This document shows positions 25,144-37,300 of a stretch of 64,000 nucleotides of DNA, in pieces. The stretch is from Trema orientale (Eukaryota; Streptophyta; Magnoliopsida; Rosales; Cannabaceae): assembly GCA_002914845.1 (NCBI GenBank), contig JXTC01000172.1, positions 52,867-116,866 of the forward strand, in the 5' to 3' direction. Both the position numbers and the translations under genes were made by a program. The notes under the pieces are model-generated. The model searched no databases and was not told where the DNA came from. It worked only from the letters and a program-made list of their open reading frames with translations. Position 1 is the stretch's first letter. Each line of letters begins with the position of its first letter.

Positions 25144-28100
25144 CTACAAAAACTTAAGGAAGATCCTGAAAAAGGTAAGGAAGGAAATGAGCGTCCCGCC
25201 CAAAAGACACATCCGAAGAACTTTTCCCCTCTTGTTTGAACCCAGGGATGTGAAATGGCAAAGAGCCACCTCCAAAACAGATTCTCCATCCAGAAAGTAC
25301 ACCTAATAAATATCATCAAAGCAGAGTGTTAAAAACATCTACCACAGCTGAATATTATTTTAGGATTTGTCATCTACCACAGCTGAAATTACCAAAGAAA
25401 AAAGTGGCTTCGAAAAAAATTATAGGAACAAAAAGGTCAGGCTTACATATAAAATGAATCCAGTTCTTTGAAAGATATGATCAAGCTAAGTCATATAAAC
25501 CCCATGGAGTGACAGGACAAAGTTTTGGAAGCTGAAACAAAAGAAAAGTCCCTTCCACAGCTGCTAGAAAATCTTCACACATGACTAAAAAATTAAACAA
25601 CTTATAACAGCCACCTCAAGAAAAGGGTCAGAAGTGAACAAATGTACCAGCTTACCAATTGCCATAATTTCCTGAACGCCAACTTTTTTTTTTTTTGTTT
25701 TTTTTTTTCCCTTAGAATTAGAGCCTTTTTTTGTATCTATCAAGGTTTGATCCCCTGACCCCCACAAACTCACGCACCCATCCTTCAAACCTTGAACCAA
25801 CTGAGCTAGCCTCAGTTGGCGAACGCCAACAACTATTTATTATCATGTTGAATGATCCATAAAGAAAAATCTTATGCAATCTTTTTCAAAGGAAACAAAA
25901 ACTTTAATAAAGCCTAACCAAAATTCTCATATTATAAAGCCAAGAGATGTGAAGACAATACTTTATAATTTGTTCTCATTTGTTGGGAGCCAGCATATTT
26001 CTAGGGACTGACTCATATAATGCTTAAAACGTGAGGCATACAAGTGGTAAAATAGACTTCACGTATTTACAAACTGAGTATTTTTCAACAGAGGTTGACC
26101 TAAAGTAATATCTTCAAAATGGCTACACAATATTTTAAATCCATGAGCCACGATGTAGGGCAATAACATAACTTGACAGACGAAAAAAACCAAAAAACCT
26201 TAATGAAAAGTTAATATTATAGAACTCACCGGCAAACTGTTGAGAAGAGCTAGTGTTAAAGAGACATGGAAGGTGCACATAAAAATCCTTTCTAGCACAT
26301 ATGGAAGATAGGCACCAAAATATGGCCAACGAGGTCGATACGCAGTTAATTGAACTGAGCTTGCCATAGAGATGACATCACCAACAAAAACAAAAGTTCC
26401 ACCACAATTAGAATCAGCAAAATCAGAAGCCCTTGAATCCAGAAGTGGTTTATTTCCAAGTTGCAAGCATTCCATAGAATAAGGGCTTGAATACGAGACT
26501 TCGACCCATATCATGCCTGGCATTTGAACTGGACTTGAGCAGGACTTATCCTATAGAAATCATCAAAAAGTAGATAGATAAAATGCACGAAGATGTTCCA
26601 TCATATTCCAGGCATGAAAAAAAAAAAAAAGAAGAGAGAGAAGCAGAATGTGGTAAAAATGGGACATCTTACAAACACATTCAGAGTTCAAACCTGTGAG
26701 CATATGCAAGTGTTAGGATCAGCTTTGGCTGTGACCCAACCATCACCGCATTTACCGAACTTGACAACTTCTTTTGCATTCAAGCAGTGAATTTGCACAT
26801 CTAACATCCTCGTATCAGAACAGGGAATGGTTGCAAATGCGGCGAGATCATCGGGGCAACCAGAATGATTTTCAACTAGTTGAATCTTCTTGCTTTCTTC
26901 CAACACTGAATCAGGAATGCAGTACCCCTTTCTACTAGTGACTCTTGCAATGCTTTTGACATATCCGGAACTATTCATATGATCAAGTGCTATTTGATTT
27001 ATCAAAGCTGCCGTGTCCATCCATTCCTGGGCAGTATTGATGGTTGCGCCATCCAATGAGACAATAACATCACCAGGAGACAAGTGGCCAGATAAGGGCG
27101 AGGAAGAAGGTAGAGCCAAAACCTATTCTAGGAAATAATGATGATACCATCATGCTTAGAAGAGTTTAGCATAGAAGAAAGAAAATAAAGGGGTTAAATG
27201 TGAAAGGTGAAGTACCATAGGACTTTGAACATGTTGGTAAAAGGGAAATAAGAACAAAGGCAGGAGGAGCAATGCCAGTCCACAAACTACACAGCACTAA
27301 TCAAAGAAATTAGCATTAGATTAAAACAACAGAGGTTAAGTGTGGAAATAGTCCCAAAAAAACTAAAAGCAAGTAAAACGGAAGCAAACTAAAGTTAAAA
27401 GTAAAGGCATTCATGACAAAAGAAGAAGAAGAAGAAGAAGAAGAAGAAGGGAAAAGATGATTGACAGATACCACTGCATTATGCCAAACGCCAGCACAAT
27501 AAAGACGAAGAGAAGCAAAATGGGGTAATGCTTGAAGCAAATCAAAATTGAAAGCGACGAAAGCACCAGGAAAGACAAGTAGAATGAAGATGGCAATGTA
27601 GTCCATCTCAATGCCTTCACTGCAATCAAGACAAAACAAAACAAAACAAAATCAAAGCTAATGTATTTGTTGATTATTGAGAAAAGAAAAGAAAAAGACT
27701 AAAGTGAGAGTTGGCGAGGGAAGAGGGGTTTTGGTAGCTAACCTGGCAGCGGCAAGAGCATGGCCAAATTCATGAAAAGAGATGGATATCAAGGTGGAAA
27801 GTAGTAAGTAAGCAGCATCAGCAGCAGGTGAAATGGAGACTGAAGAGTAAGAGCTGTAAGGCCAGAAGCCCAACAATGAGGCAGTCCTAATAGTATCGCT
27901 TTGACTTTCTGGGAGAATACGCAGAGCTCTGCCCAATTCCCACACCAGAATCTGACGAGATTAGATAAAGAGATGAGATTGATTGATTGATTGTTTATCT
28001 CTTTTATCACAAAAGACGACATATATATATATAGATATTAAATAAAATCAAAGCATATTACCATTGAAACAGCAAGAAGAGTGGTCAGTCCGAAGCCAAC

Positions 28101-28355
28101 CCCGACGGAGAACCACGGCCTTAGAAAGCCAGCGTGTCTTCTTCCAATACGGAAAAGGGTTTGGTTGAGACATCTCATCTTGTACTGCAAATAACAACAA
28201 CTACCATAACCACAACCTGAAGATGAAGAAGAAGATGAAGATGACGACGAAGAAGGAGAATGAGGCAGAGGCAGAGGCAGAGGCAGAGCCAGAGGCAGCA
28301 GCAGAGTTCTTCCTCTTCCCCTTTCCCTTCCCCTTCTCACCCGCCTCCCTTCCAT
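25144..28355 (-). CDS. S2P: Membrane-bound transcription factor site-2 protease (S2P)
   Basis: A polytopic zinc metalloprotease of the Golgi membrane. In plants it makes the second, intramembrane cut that releases bZIP stress factors such as bZIP17 and bZIP28 after S1P. I join seven exons: 28355-28062, 27951-27743, 27619-27472, 27296-27216, 27122-26694, 26550-26230, 25302-25144, all GT-AG and in phase, giving 546 residues (Arabidopsis about 510). The zinc motif HEFGH is at residues 158-162, and a PDZ-like segment (SGHLSPGDVIVSLDG) at 255-269. A Cys-rich lumenal-type region follows, then the second metal site NSLPVYFLDG with Asp at about 499. Hydrophobic segments surround both motifs. The N-terminus (MEGRRVRRGR) matches the basic start of plant S2Ps but is lengthened by Leu/Pro and poly-Ser runs. 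The gene is divergent from the CRM gene. Intron 6 (about 930 bp) carries a SINE. Confidence 0.95.
25684..25820 (-). mobile_element. tRNA-derived SINE in S2P intron 6, perfect 10-bp target duplication
   Basis: On the minus strand the element starts near 25820 and has an A-box (TAGCTCAGTTGG) and a diverged B-box (GGGATCAAACC). It ends in an A-rich tail (T-rich on the plus strand at 25684-25708). It is bounded on both sides by the identical 10-mer GAACGCCAAC (25674-25683 and 25821-25830). Head, pol III boxes, A tail and duplication together make the call firm. It lies in the same orientation as S2P and is removed with the intron. Confidence 0.88.
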
Positions 28356-28906
28356 TTCATTTCAATTCAATTCCTCTCCAGAACTGAGAATTGGGAAGAG
28401 CTAATGGATAACCAAGTATTGCATTGTTGGGTCCGCTCACGTATTCTGGGCTTGGACCAGTAAGGGCTTTGCCTTCTGGCCCAAATTTATTTAAAACCCA
28501 AAAAAAAAAAAAAAGGAACAAAATGGAAGCTTTGCCTTGCCTCACGTGCCGGTGCTCTGCTCAAAATAAGAAAAAGACAAAGACAAGAGAAGAGAAGAGG
28601 CTTCCGTTCCGCCATTAGAGAGAGAGAGAGAGAGAGAGAAGAGAATATAATAGAGTGGTGCGGAAGGAAGAAAAGCAGCAGAAAGAGGGAGGGAGAAAGT
28701 GAGGCAGTTGGAACTCTTCTTGGTCACGGTGTGCCTATTCTAAATTCTTCGAGTCAAGTCTCAGATGGAGCTGCTTTTTATTGGTAAGTCTTCCTTTATT
28801 TCCACTTTCGTTTCGGTTTATTTTGTATTTTCCTTGTTCAAATACTAGTCGATTGTATGTATTTTAGCTTAGCTTTGTTATCCTCATTCTCTCCCTCCTC
28901 ACAATT

Positions 28907-28937
<31 letters not shown>

Positions 28938-29264
28938 GAGAGATGAGAATTTCATATTAAAACTAAACAACCAAACCATCAACATATACATAAAACATTT
29001 GGTTTTCTCTTGCTTTCTGGAGTTAAAAAAGCCTCATCTTTCTTACCTACTCTTTAAGTTGTGATTTTTGAGAATGTTTTACATTTTTTTTTTTTTTTAG
29101 TATTAATATAGCTAGCTAATTAAATTGTTCGCTTCCCTTCCCTGTGCTTGTGCTTGTGCTTGTGCTTGTGTGTATCATTATCATTAAACAGTTTGAGCCC
29201 AGCCTTTTATCTGATTAATTCATCATCTTCCAACTCACCACACAAGACGAAGACGACACGGAGA
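28356..29264. promoter_or_regulatory. Shared divergent promoter and 5' leader region of S2P and the CRM gene
   Basis: Only 909 bp separate the two start codons, so both promoters must lie here. A GA microsatellite sits at 28616-28640. On the plus strand the CRM leader appears spliced: a perfect donor GTAAGT at 28784 and an acceptor AAACAG ending at 29191 define a 408-bp 5' UTR intron that contains a CTT repeat (28908-28936). An ATG at 28765 opens a seven-codon upstream frame that would end just after that junction. No clear TATA box is seen for either gene. Transcription starts are inferred, not seen. Confidence 0.55.
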
Positions 29265-32219
29265 ATGTTGGCTTCCATTTCCATAAAACGATTACCTCCT
29301 TATCTCTCCAACGCTGTCTCAAGGACAAGGTAAAAAAAAAAAAAAAAAAATCTTTTATTTCTCAATTTCACCTGAATACATTCCATTTGCTTTACTCAAT
29401 TTGCTTTGCATGCCAACTCTTAGCTTTAACTAAACTTAAACCTCACAATTTCCAAAAATTCATTATCACATCAAACATCAAACATGGTGGGACTCGGATT
29501 CTTTTTCTTCTGAAAAAAGTTTTGTCTGCTATTCTTACCACACTATTTTTATGACTTCACTTCCTTCAAAGAGTCTTCCGCCATAGTTCCAACAATATTG
29601 CTTTGATTATTTTCTCTTTCCCATTTTCTGCGGAGCACAACTATGAAAATGTAGGGAGAAAAGGAAGAACAGTTGTATCTGTATCTACAACAAGTTCTGG
29701 CTTTAGTCAACATTCAATCAAATTATTCCTTCTTTTTCATCCTTTTATTTAATCCTAAGTAAGGATAAGGTGTTCCCTATTTTTTGCTCCCCCTTAATAG
29801 AGATATATGCACTTAAGGGATGCTTCCTTCTCATTTTGATGGCCTCTGGTGATGAATTATTCTTTATGCAGGGACTCTTCAGTCTTAACATCTTGTCTGG
29901 CTAATGAGGTTTCAGATCTATCATTATTAACAAACACTTGCTTTACCCGTTCTCTTTCATACCTTATGTCCATGCAAAAACAACCCTGCTTATCAAGGCC
30001 TCTCTTAGATGTGCCGTCTACATACGCTTCATTCGGTTTTCCTTTGGCACGAACATCACTTCGGTTCCACCGCCAGACTGTTGTTCATATAAAATGGATA
30101 CCTGCTAGGTACATGAATACAGGAGCATCGGTTGAACTCAAGATGGAGAATGATGTTGTCCGGTTTTCTGTAAGTAAGCCAATTGACAGGAAGGGTTCTT
30201 CACGGGAAGGGAAGAAGCAGAACGCCAAACGGGCTAAAATGTCCAAGAAGGCCAAAGTCAACGAACTAAAATTCTATCGTTTGAAGGCCAAAAAGAAGAT
30301 GAATTCTCCAAATCCAGAAGTTAGGATTAGATATAAACTAGAGAAGGTAGGACAGCTTGTTAACAAGCAAGCCAGTTTGTGTGCGTACAAAGACACATGT
30401 ATACACGGATACATAAATTATAGATATGTCTACACGAGTCTGTGGAAGTGTTTTGACTTTTCTAGTATATGATTTTTTGTTTATTCGTTTCTTATTCATA
30501 TTTTTTGTTTCTTCTAAAATTCTCTCCACTGGCAAATCAGTCATTTCTGACGTTGTTTGTCATAGTGATGAAAGTAGCACTTTCCTTGCCACGTTTGTGT
30601 ATTGATCCTCCAATGCAATTACCTTTGCTAATCCAGCGGAATTTTGAATTATAATATGAATGGACATTATTAGGATTCTGTTTGAATGGGCTGGTTATGT
30701 GAATACGCATTTATGCTTTTAAAAGTTGCAGGACCATTTTCTCTGACTGTTTTTTGTCCCTCAAAACTCTAGGCAAAACGGAAGGAGGCATGGTTGATTG
30801 AGAAGTTGAGGAAATTTGAGGTTCCCAAAACCCCTGCTGAGGCATATGATCCTGAAATTCTAACTGAGGAAGAGAAGCATTACCTTAAACGTACTGGTGA
30901 GAAAAAGAAGAACTATGTGCCTGTCGGTAGACGCGGAGTCTTTGGAGGGGTTGTTCTCAATATGCATCTACACTGGAAGAAGCACGAGACAGTAAAGGTT
31001 ATTTGTAGTCCTTGTAAGCCTGGGCAGCTTCATGAATATGCTGAAGAGCTTGCTCGTCTGAGCAAAGGCATTGTCATTGACATAAAACATAACAATACTA
31101 TACTTTTTTATCGCGGAAAGAATTATGTGCAGCCAATAGTAATGTCACCTCCAGATACGCTATCTAAAGACAAGGTAATCTGAGCTCTCTTTCCAGTTTT
31201 CAGTAACCATTTGCTGAATTTGCAAGTTTGTTTATTTTGTCTTCTACCGAAAAGAAATTGTGGTTGTTTGCTTTGCATGGTCTAATCTTTCTACTGTTAA
31301 TGGATCAGATCTTTTGCTGTTAAGGACTTTAACTAAATGGTTCTGGGGTCAGTGCACTGGTTTTGTTTCAGAGAATTAGTTATAGTTATGTCTATTAGCT
31401 ATTTGGTATAACAAACATCCAATCTTTCAGAACAATGTCTGAAGTTTATGCACTAATTAATCTAGTGGAAACTTTTTTCTTGAAATCATGAGTGTTTTCT
31501 TTTCACTTTTTTTTTTTTCCCTCCTCGATTTCTTCTTGGCATTTTAGTGTCTAGTAAGTAGTCCATTCTCTGCAGTTTTTTTAGCTCGTCTTTCAGTTTG
31601 CTGCTTTCTTAGTACACTTTTGTTAGTTGCTAGTACAGGGTGAGGCAATCATATTCCTAATTCAAACTTCAACTTTTTTTGGCCAAAATAATAACAATAT
31701 TTTGCTATCTGATTATTTGAAAAATGGTATAGTTTGGTAGGAATGAAACCAGAAGTGCTTTGTGAAAGGTTGTCTTGGAGCGTAGATGTTAGACAGTCTT
31801 TTGAATTGGAAAAAGAAATATACTTTAGAATGGTGACATTGAAGTAAGGGTAGAAAGTAAAGAAAATTTTGTGGGGATAACCATACATCAATTATAATGG
31901 TTTGGTGATCATCACTGGAGAAATGCTTTCATGTTGAATAGCTATATATAGAGATTATGTTATGTTATTCGTCCTTGTCTATGGTGGTTTTTTTATGAGA
32001 AATTATTGAACCGTGGACTAGTAGTACCTCTTTATTGTGATAACAGTTGCTAATTGGGTTCTAAAATTGCAGGCCTTGGAAAAGTACAGGTACTTACAGT
32101 CTCTTGAGCATACAAGTCAGTTCATAGAAAAGTTGGAGAAAGAGCTCGAGGAGTATCACAAGCACCTTGCTCGGTACAAGCAAAGCAAAGAAGATGCTCG
32201 ACAAGATTCTTTGGTTTAA
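29265..32219 (+). CDS. Organelle-targeted single CRM-domain RNA-binding protein (At3g25440-like)
   Basis: CRM domains bind RNA and in plant organelles serve group II intron splicing and ribosome biogenesis. I join four exons: 29265-29329, 29872-30346, 30773-31174, 32073-32219, in phase, 362 residues. The N-terminus (MLASISIKRLPPYLSNAV) is Ser/Arg-rich and acid-free, like a chloroplast or mitochondrial transit peptide. A Lys-rich stretch covers roughly 115-170. The CRM domain spans about 208-304, starting LTEEEKHYLKR, with the GxxG-type loop GRRGVFGG at 232-239 and ending LFYRGKNYVQP. The C-terminal exon is a charged helix (LEKYRYLQSLEHTSQFIEKL). The order and exon pattern match the small CRM family represented in Arabidopsis by At3g25440; the precise target RNA is unknown. 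A run-on frame into intron 2 after 30346 is not real. Confidence 0.92.
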
Positions 32220-32685
32220 TACATGACTAACAACATAAGTCTTAACCATTCACTCTCAAACTTTTAATAAGATAATTGGTTGGCTATTCTAATAAGATAC
32301 TAAGAAACAACTTTCTCTTTTTCGAAAAAGGAACGAAAAATTTGTTATCTAGAAACAAAATACACATTTGGCTCTCGTTTCTTTTTCGTTTGGTTTTAAC
32401 ACAACGTATTATTATAAACTTAAAATAAGGGACTGTTATTCATGTTTTCCTTAATGCTAGATAGCAAAATTTTGATTTTTAACGCTTTGTGAAAGCAAGT
32501 AGAAAAATAAAATTCTCAGTGGAGTCTGGACAAATGACAATATGTGTATGCTACTAACTAGGAAATAATTCATTTTCTCAAAAAATTTAAAAAAAAAAAA
32601 AACTGAAAATAATTTAGGTTGTCTAATTGTTTTGAAACCTAATGTTGACATAGTTTAACAGTAACTCCACTTGTATCTGGTGTAA
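32220..32685. other. 3' flank of the CRM gene
   Basis: AT-rich, no reading frame of interest. It probably includes the CRM gene 3' UTR and polyadenylation region; no unique signal can be singled out. Confidence 0.4.
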
Positions 32686-32689
32686 AGAA

Positions 32690-33112
32690 TTAAGGAACGA
32701 TAATCGACAAAAGAATGAAAACAAGAATACACAGATTTAAGTGGAAAATCCTAATCGGGAAAAATCACTGGGAGGAGGAAATTTCACTATGTCGAAAATA
32801 AGGTACAGAAGGTAGAGTGTTACACGGCCAAGCCAAAATATATAGAATCTCCAAAACCCTAAAATACATATGTGTACGGACCAAAACGGCCCAACAAAAC
32901 AGGTCCATACCGCGGTGGCGGAGCCCTCGCACCCCCAACGAGATCAGTGGTGGGCTCCGAGATTGGGCCGATAGATCTCAAAATTTCTCCCAATTACAAA
33001 ATTGCCACATATGTCGCACCGCGAAACTTTCGGACTGGGGCAGACAGAATTCGGGTCACGAATTCTTACATCTGGAGATTCCTAAATTTGAGTCATCCCA
33101 CCCATCCCCTTA
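32690..33112. mobile_element. Probable LTR-retrotransposon LTR fragment
   Basis: The phrase CACAGATTTAAGTGGAAAATCC followed by GGGAAAAATCACTGGG and AAATTTCACTATGTCGAAAA is of a type found in LTRs of plant Copia retrotransposons. GC content is clearly above the surroundings from 32,880 to 33,110. I could not identify TG...CA ends or target duplications, and there is no coding part, so this is a fragment or solo LTR. The call rests on remembered resemblance. Confidence 0.45.
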
Positions 33113-33597
33113 AAAAATGATAATAATGAAAAATTTAAAAATAACAATAATAATAATCTATCAGAGACGTCGGTAAAGCACACATTTTCGGAAGATTTAC
33201 AGGTTGAATCGGGCATGTGCTTTTTGTGAAATACATGTTGGTGTGTGGATAATGCTGAGTATTTTCCCTTTTTTTACAAAAATAAAATAAATAAATTAGC
33301 TGATTGTGGAATATTATTTAACTAGTTAAAATATTAATTTAGCAATGGAACAGTGATAATTTTTCAAGTCATGTGGTATCACAAAAGTGGTAAAAAAATT
33401 CCCTAAAAAAAATGATTAATAAAATGAGATAGCACTATCCTATTTTAAAATACAAAATAAATTTGGAGATTTGAATGTAGACAGAAATTTTTGGTTTTTA
33501 TAGTTTTGAGTGTGTGGCGAGGCAAGGGCCATGGTGGTGGTGTGTGGTGAATTTACCCAATTTGTAACAATAATACAAAAAAACTCGCGATTATATT

Positions 33598-34112
33598 AGT
33601 ACGGAATAATAACTAAAATATCTCTTGGATTTTGATGAAATGCTCAATATATTCCTTCAATTTTCATAAATTATAAAAATATCTTTTTTGATTGACAAAT
33701 TAATACAAATTATAGCTTATCAAAATTATCCTCTCTCTAAACTCGTAACAAATAATTTTTTTTGAAATGACCAAGATATTATTACCTAAATACAATAATT
33801 AGCTAAAAAAATGAAAAAATTTCTTTAAAAAAATTATATAAAACTTTTTTTCACTAAATACTTTTATTCTTAGTCATTTTTCTCTTTTATCTACTATTAT
33901 TTTTTTCTTCACTGAATGATATTTATTACTCTTTAAGTAATATTTGTTTTGTTACAAGTTTAGAAAGAAGGTAATTTTGATATTTTGTTTGTTAATTTTG
34001 ACCTAGCTATAAAAATGAAATTTGTATTAATTTACAAATCAGAAAGAATATTTTTGTAATTTACGAAAACTGAAAGAAATATTGAGCTCAGCGTACATTT
34101 TTGTTATTACCC
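33598..34112. mobile_element. MITE-like element with inverted repeats of about 150 bp, just upstream of ARPC2
   Basis: The left arm contains TTCAATTTTCATAAATTATAAAAATAT-like text, then AATTAATACAAATT and CAAAATTATC. The reverse strand of the right arm contains TTCAGTTTTCGTAAATTACAAAAATAT-like text, then AATTAATACAAATT and CAAAATTACC in the same order. The arms are roughly 80 percent similar over about 150 bases around a 200-bp AT-rich centre. Such a structure, if transcribed, would form a long hairpin. It ends about 280 bp before the ARPC2 start codon. Confidence 0.7.
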
Positions 34113-34393
34113 CTATTAGTCTCTTGTAAGTAAATGGTAAAAACCACAAACGACAAGGCGTTGTATGTGATAGACGACATGTTTTGAAAAGGAAAGAGGC
34201 AAAGGAAGGGAGGGACGGAACGAGAGAGATCGGAGATGGAATGATAGAAACCGCTGGGTGAAGTTAGACTAAGACTCTAGAGGAGGAGGAGGAGGAGGAG
34301 GAGGAGTAGGTCACGGAGTGAGAGTTTGGCAATCGCATCGCAGTGACCTCTTTCTGTCTTTCTTTCTTTAATCTCTCTCTCTCTGTGTTGAAA

Positions 34394-37300
34394 ATGATAC
34401 TTTTGCAGTCTCATTCGAGATTTCTCCTTCAGACCTTGCTCAATCGCCTTCACAAGTAGCTTTTCTTCCTCTTTTCAAATTTACTTTTAATTTGATTAGG
34501 GTTTCGTTTTTGAATTGATTGAATTGTTTCAACAGTCTTGACAAAGCCATTGAATTGGACTACCATTGGGTCGAGTTTGATGATGTTCGTTACCATATTC
34601 AGGTCATTTCTTTTCTTTCATTCATTCATTGCTTCAGTTTCATTTTTTTTTTTTTCCTTTTTCTTTAATATATATGTGTGTATGTATACATTGATTTCTA
34701 TTCTATTCTAATCTTAAAATGAATATATAGAAAAAAAAAAAAGGGAAATATTCATTCATTCATTCATATTCATATTCAATATTATTCAGGTGTCAATGAA
34801 GAACCCACATCATGTATTGCTGTCGGTATCACTACCCACACCACCTCCAGAAACTGTTTCTGCTTTCTATGGTGGACTTCCCTTTGGAGCTTTGGAAGCC
34901 ATCAAGATTGCCTACAGTGGGATTGTACAGATTCTTGACCCTCCAAGGGATGGCTTCAATCTCACTCTCAAACTCAATCTCTCTAAACTCCCTCCTGATG
35001 AAGGTTCTGTTCAACCAGTTAGTTCCTTCCTTTCCTTAGCAGTCTCATTCAATAATTATTCATTAATAAATATCACCTCACCCTTTAGCTGCCAATTGCC
35101 ATGGATGGCTTCTTTATGTCCTTCTCTTCTTTTTAATATTTAATACCAAGTTATGGAAAACAAAAACTAAAACTAAAACTAAATATTATGCTATGGTTGT
35201 TTATGCAGAGTACAGACATGCTATTTTGGTCAAAATTGCATCTGTTAGGGAAGTCGTACTTGGTGCTCCATTAAGAGTCATTCTGAAAGGTCTCGGCTCA
35301 AGGACTGCTGCTTCCAATCTCGATCGCCTCGTTGCCCTTGTGCATCGCCCCAAGGAGTCCTTCTTCCTCATTCCTCAGGTTAAATCTTCTTCATAACTAC
35401 TTCAACAACTTCGTATTAGCAACTTGCATTTCTCTTCTGCTGCTGTTGCTTTTCATCCTAGAAGGATCCCCTGTTTAGATAGAATTTCTAACTAACCTAT
35501 TTATTTTCTGGCTTCTTTACTTTTGCGGCCCATTCTTCTTAGTATTTTAGGTGATTTCTGATTTTTCATACTCTGTATCTTGTTCTTGTTTTATATATTG
35601 GCTATTTTGGAGGATGATTCTTCAATCTGGCTCACAAAAATTTTATCACTATTCTGGCAGGCAGAAAAAGTGACTGTGGTGTTTCCTATGAGATTTAAGG
35701 ACTCAATAGACATTGTCCTTGCAACTTCCTTCCTGCAGGTATGGTATTTATGTAATCTTAATTCACCAAGAGAAAAATCTTATACATGTGAAAGATAGGA
35801 TTAAATGGTCTTATGTCATGCATTTTCTTCGATGCTAATAAGGCCTCGTGCATTTTGTAAAAGGCTTGTAGATACACCGACAAGCGTCTACTATGTAAAT
35901 CAATTGTTCATTCAAAAGTGTCTTTCTGATTCTACTTTTCTATTTTGGTCTTGTACATAACTTGGTGTTCAAATTTTGGTTTATTTTTCAGGAATTTGTT
36001 GAAGCAAGACGTACAGCAGGACTTAACAATGCCCCTCTTTGCTTGTGGTCACCCACTCCTCCTCTAGAACTAAAGGGAGCTCCTGCAGAAGCATTATCTG
36101 CAAATGCAGGCTTTGTAACTATTGGTATGTGTTTGTGAGAAAAATTGTCATTTTTCTCTTTCAAATATTCTCTGACTATTAGCAGATTTAATGATATCAT
36201 CTCTCAATGCAGTTATTTTCCCTCGTCATGTAGAAGGCAAAAAACTGGACCGTACAGTTTGGAGTTTGTCTACTTTTCATGCATATGTTAGTTATCATGT
36301 TAAGGTGTGACATTCTTTCACCTAGATTGATTTGGCCCTTGCTCTTTATTTTATTTTATTTTTTTAACTGTATAAATGAGATGAAGATTTATGCTATGTT
36401 TGGTAGAGAGGAAAGAAAATAGGAGGGAAGGGAAAAATAAGAGGGAAAGAAAATGTGTAAGATAGAAAAGAAAATATTTTTTCCTCATAATTGTATGGTA
36501 TGTAGGGAGGAAAGAAAGTTATTTTTGTAATTTAACTTACTAATACACTAACAAAACATTTTCCGTCCTATTTTCTCTCCACTTTTAAGTGGAAAATTTT
36601 TGTGTGGGCTCCACCATTTTTTTCCTTCCACTTTTCTCTTCCCTTTTCCTTTCCCTTCCCTTTTCCCTCTTACCAAACAACCGAATTTTTCAATTTTCCT
36701 CAATTTTTCCATCAAATTTTTTCCTTCCTTCCTACCAAACATAGTCTTAAGAAATAAAATTTCAACTAACATGAAGGTTTACTTTCAAATGCATGACAAA
36801 GAATGATTTTGAACATTCATATTATAAAATACCAATTTTCAAGTTATATTATTAAGTAATTAGGAGCCTAGCATTAGTTACACATAGTTTATTATTGTCC
36901 TTAAAAACTGAAATTCAAGGGGTGTAGCTATATGAGTCTATGATTTTGGCAGATTTTGGTCATTTTGTAGTATATATTTTACGAAGAAGAGTAAATTGAG
37001 TGAAGTGATGATGCTAAATTAATTTTCCAGAAATATTTGTATGCATGGAAAAGGTTCAGAAGAAAAAGAAATTTTTGTTTCCCCATGATGTGATATCCTA
37101 TTAAGATGAAGGATTTGGACTCTTTTGGAGATTGCAGTGGAAATTTTCCCCCACTTCCTTTTGCTTTTGATGAACGAAACTTTAGGTTGTTTCTGTTTAG
37201 CCATTGGGAGAGGATTTGACTTCAATTGGAAATGGTGGCAATATAAGGGTGTATTGAAAGTTAGGTCCTATATATATCGCTGAAGGTTTAGAATATTTGA

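Noticed and set aside
30347-30472. Reading of the CRM protein beyond 30,346
   Set aside because: The sequence after AAACTAGAGAAG is a GTAGG donor, and the next exon at 30,773 resumes the family sequence in phase.
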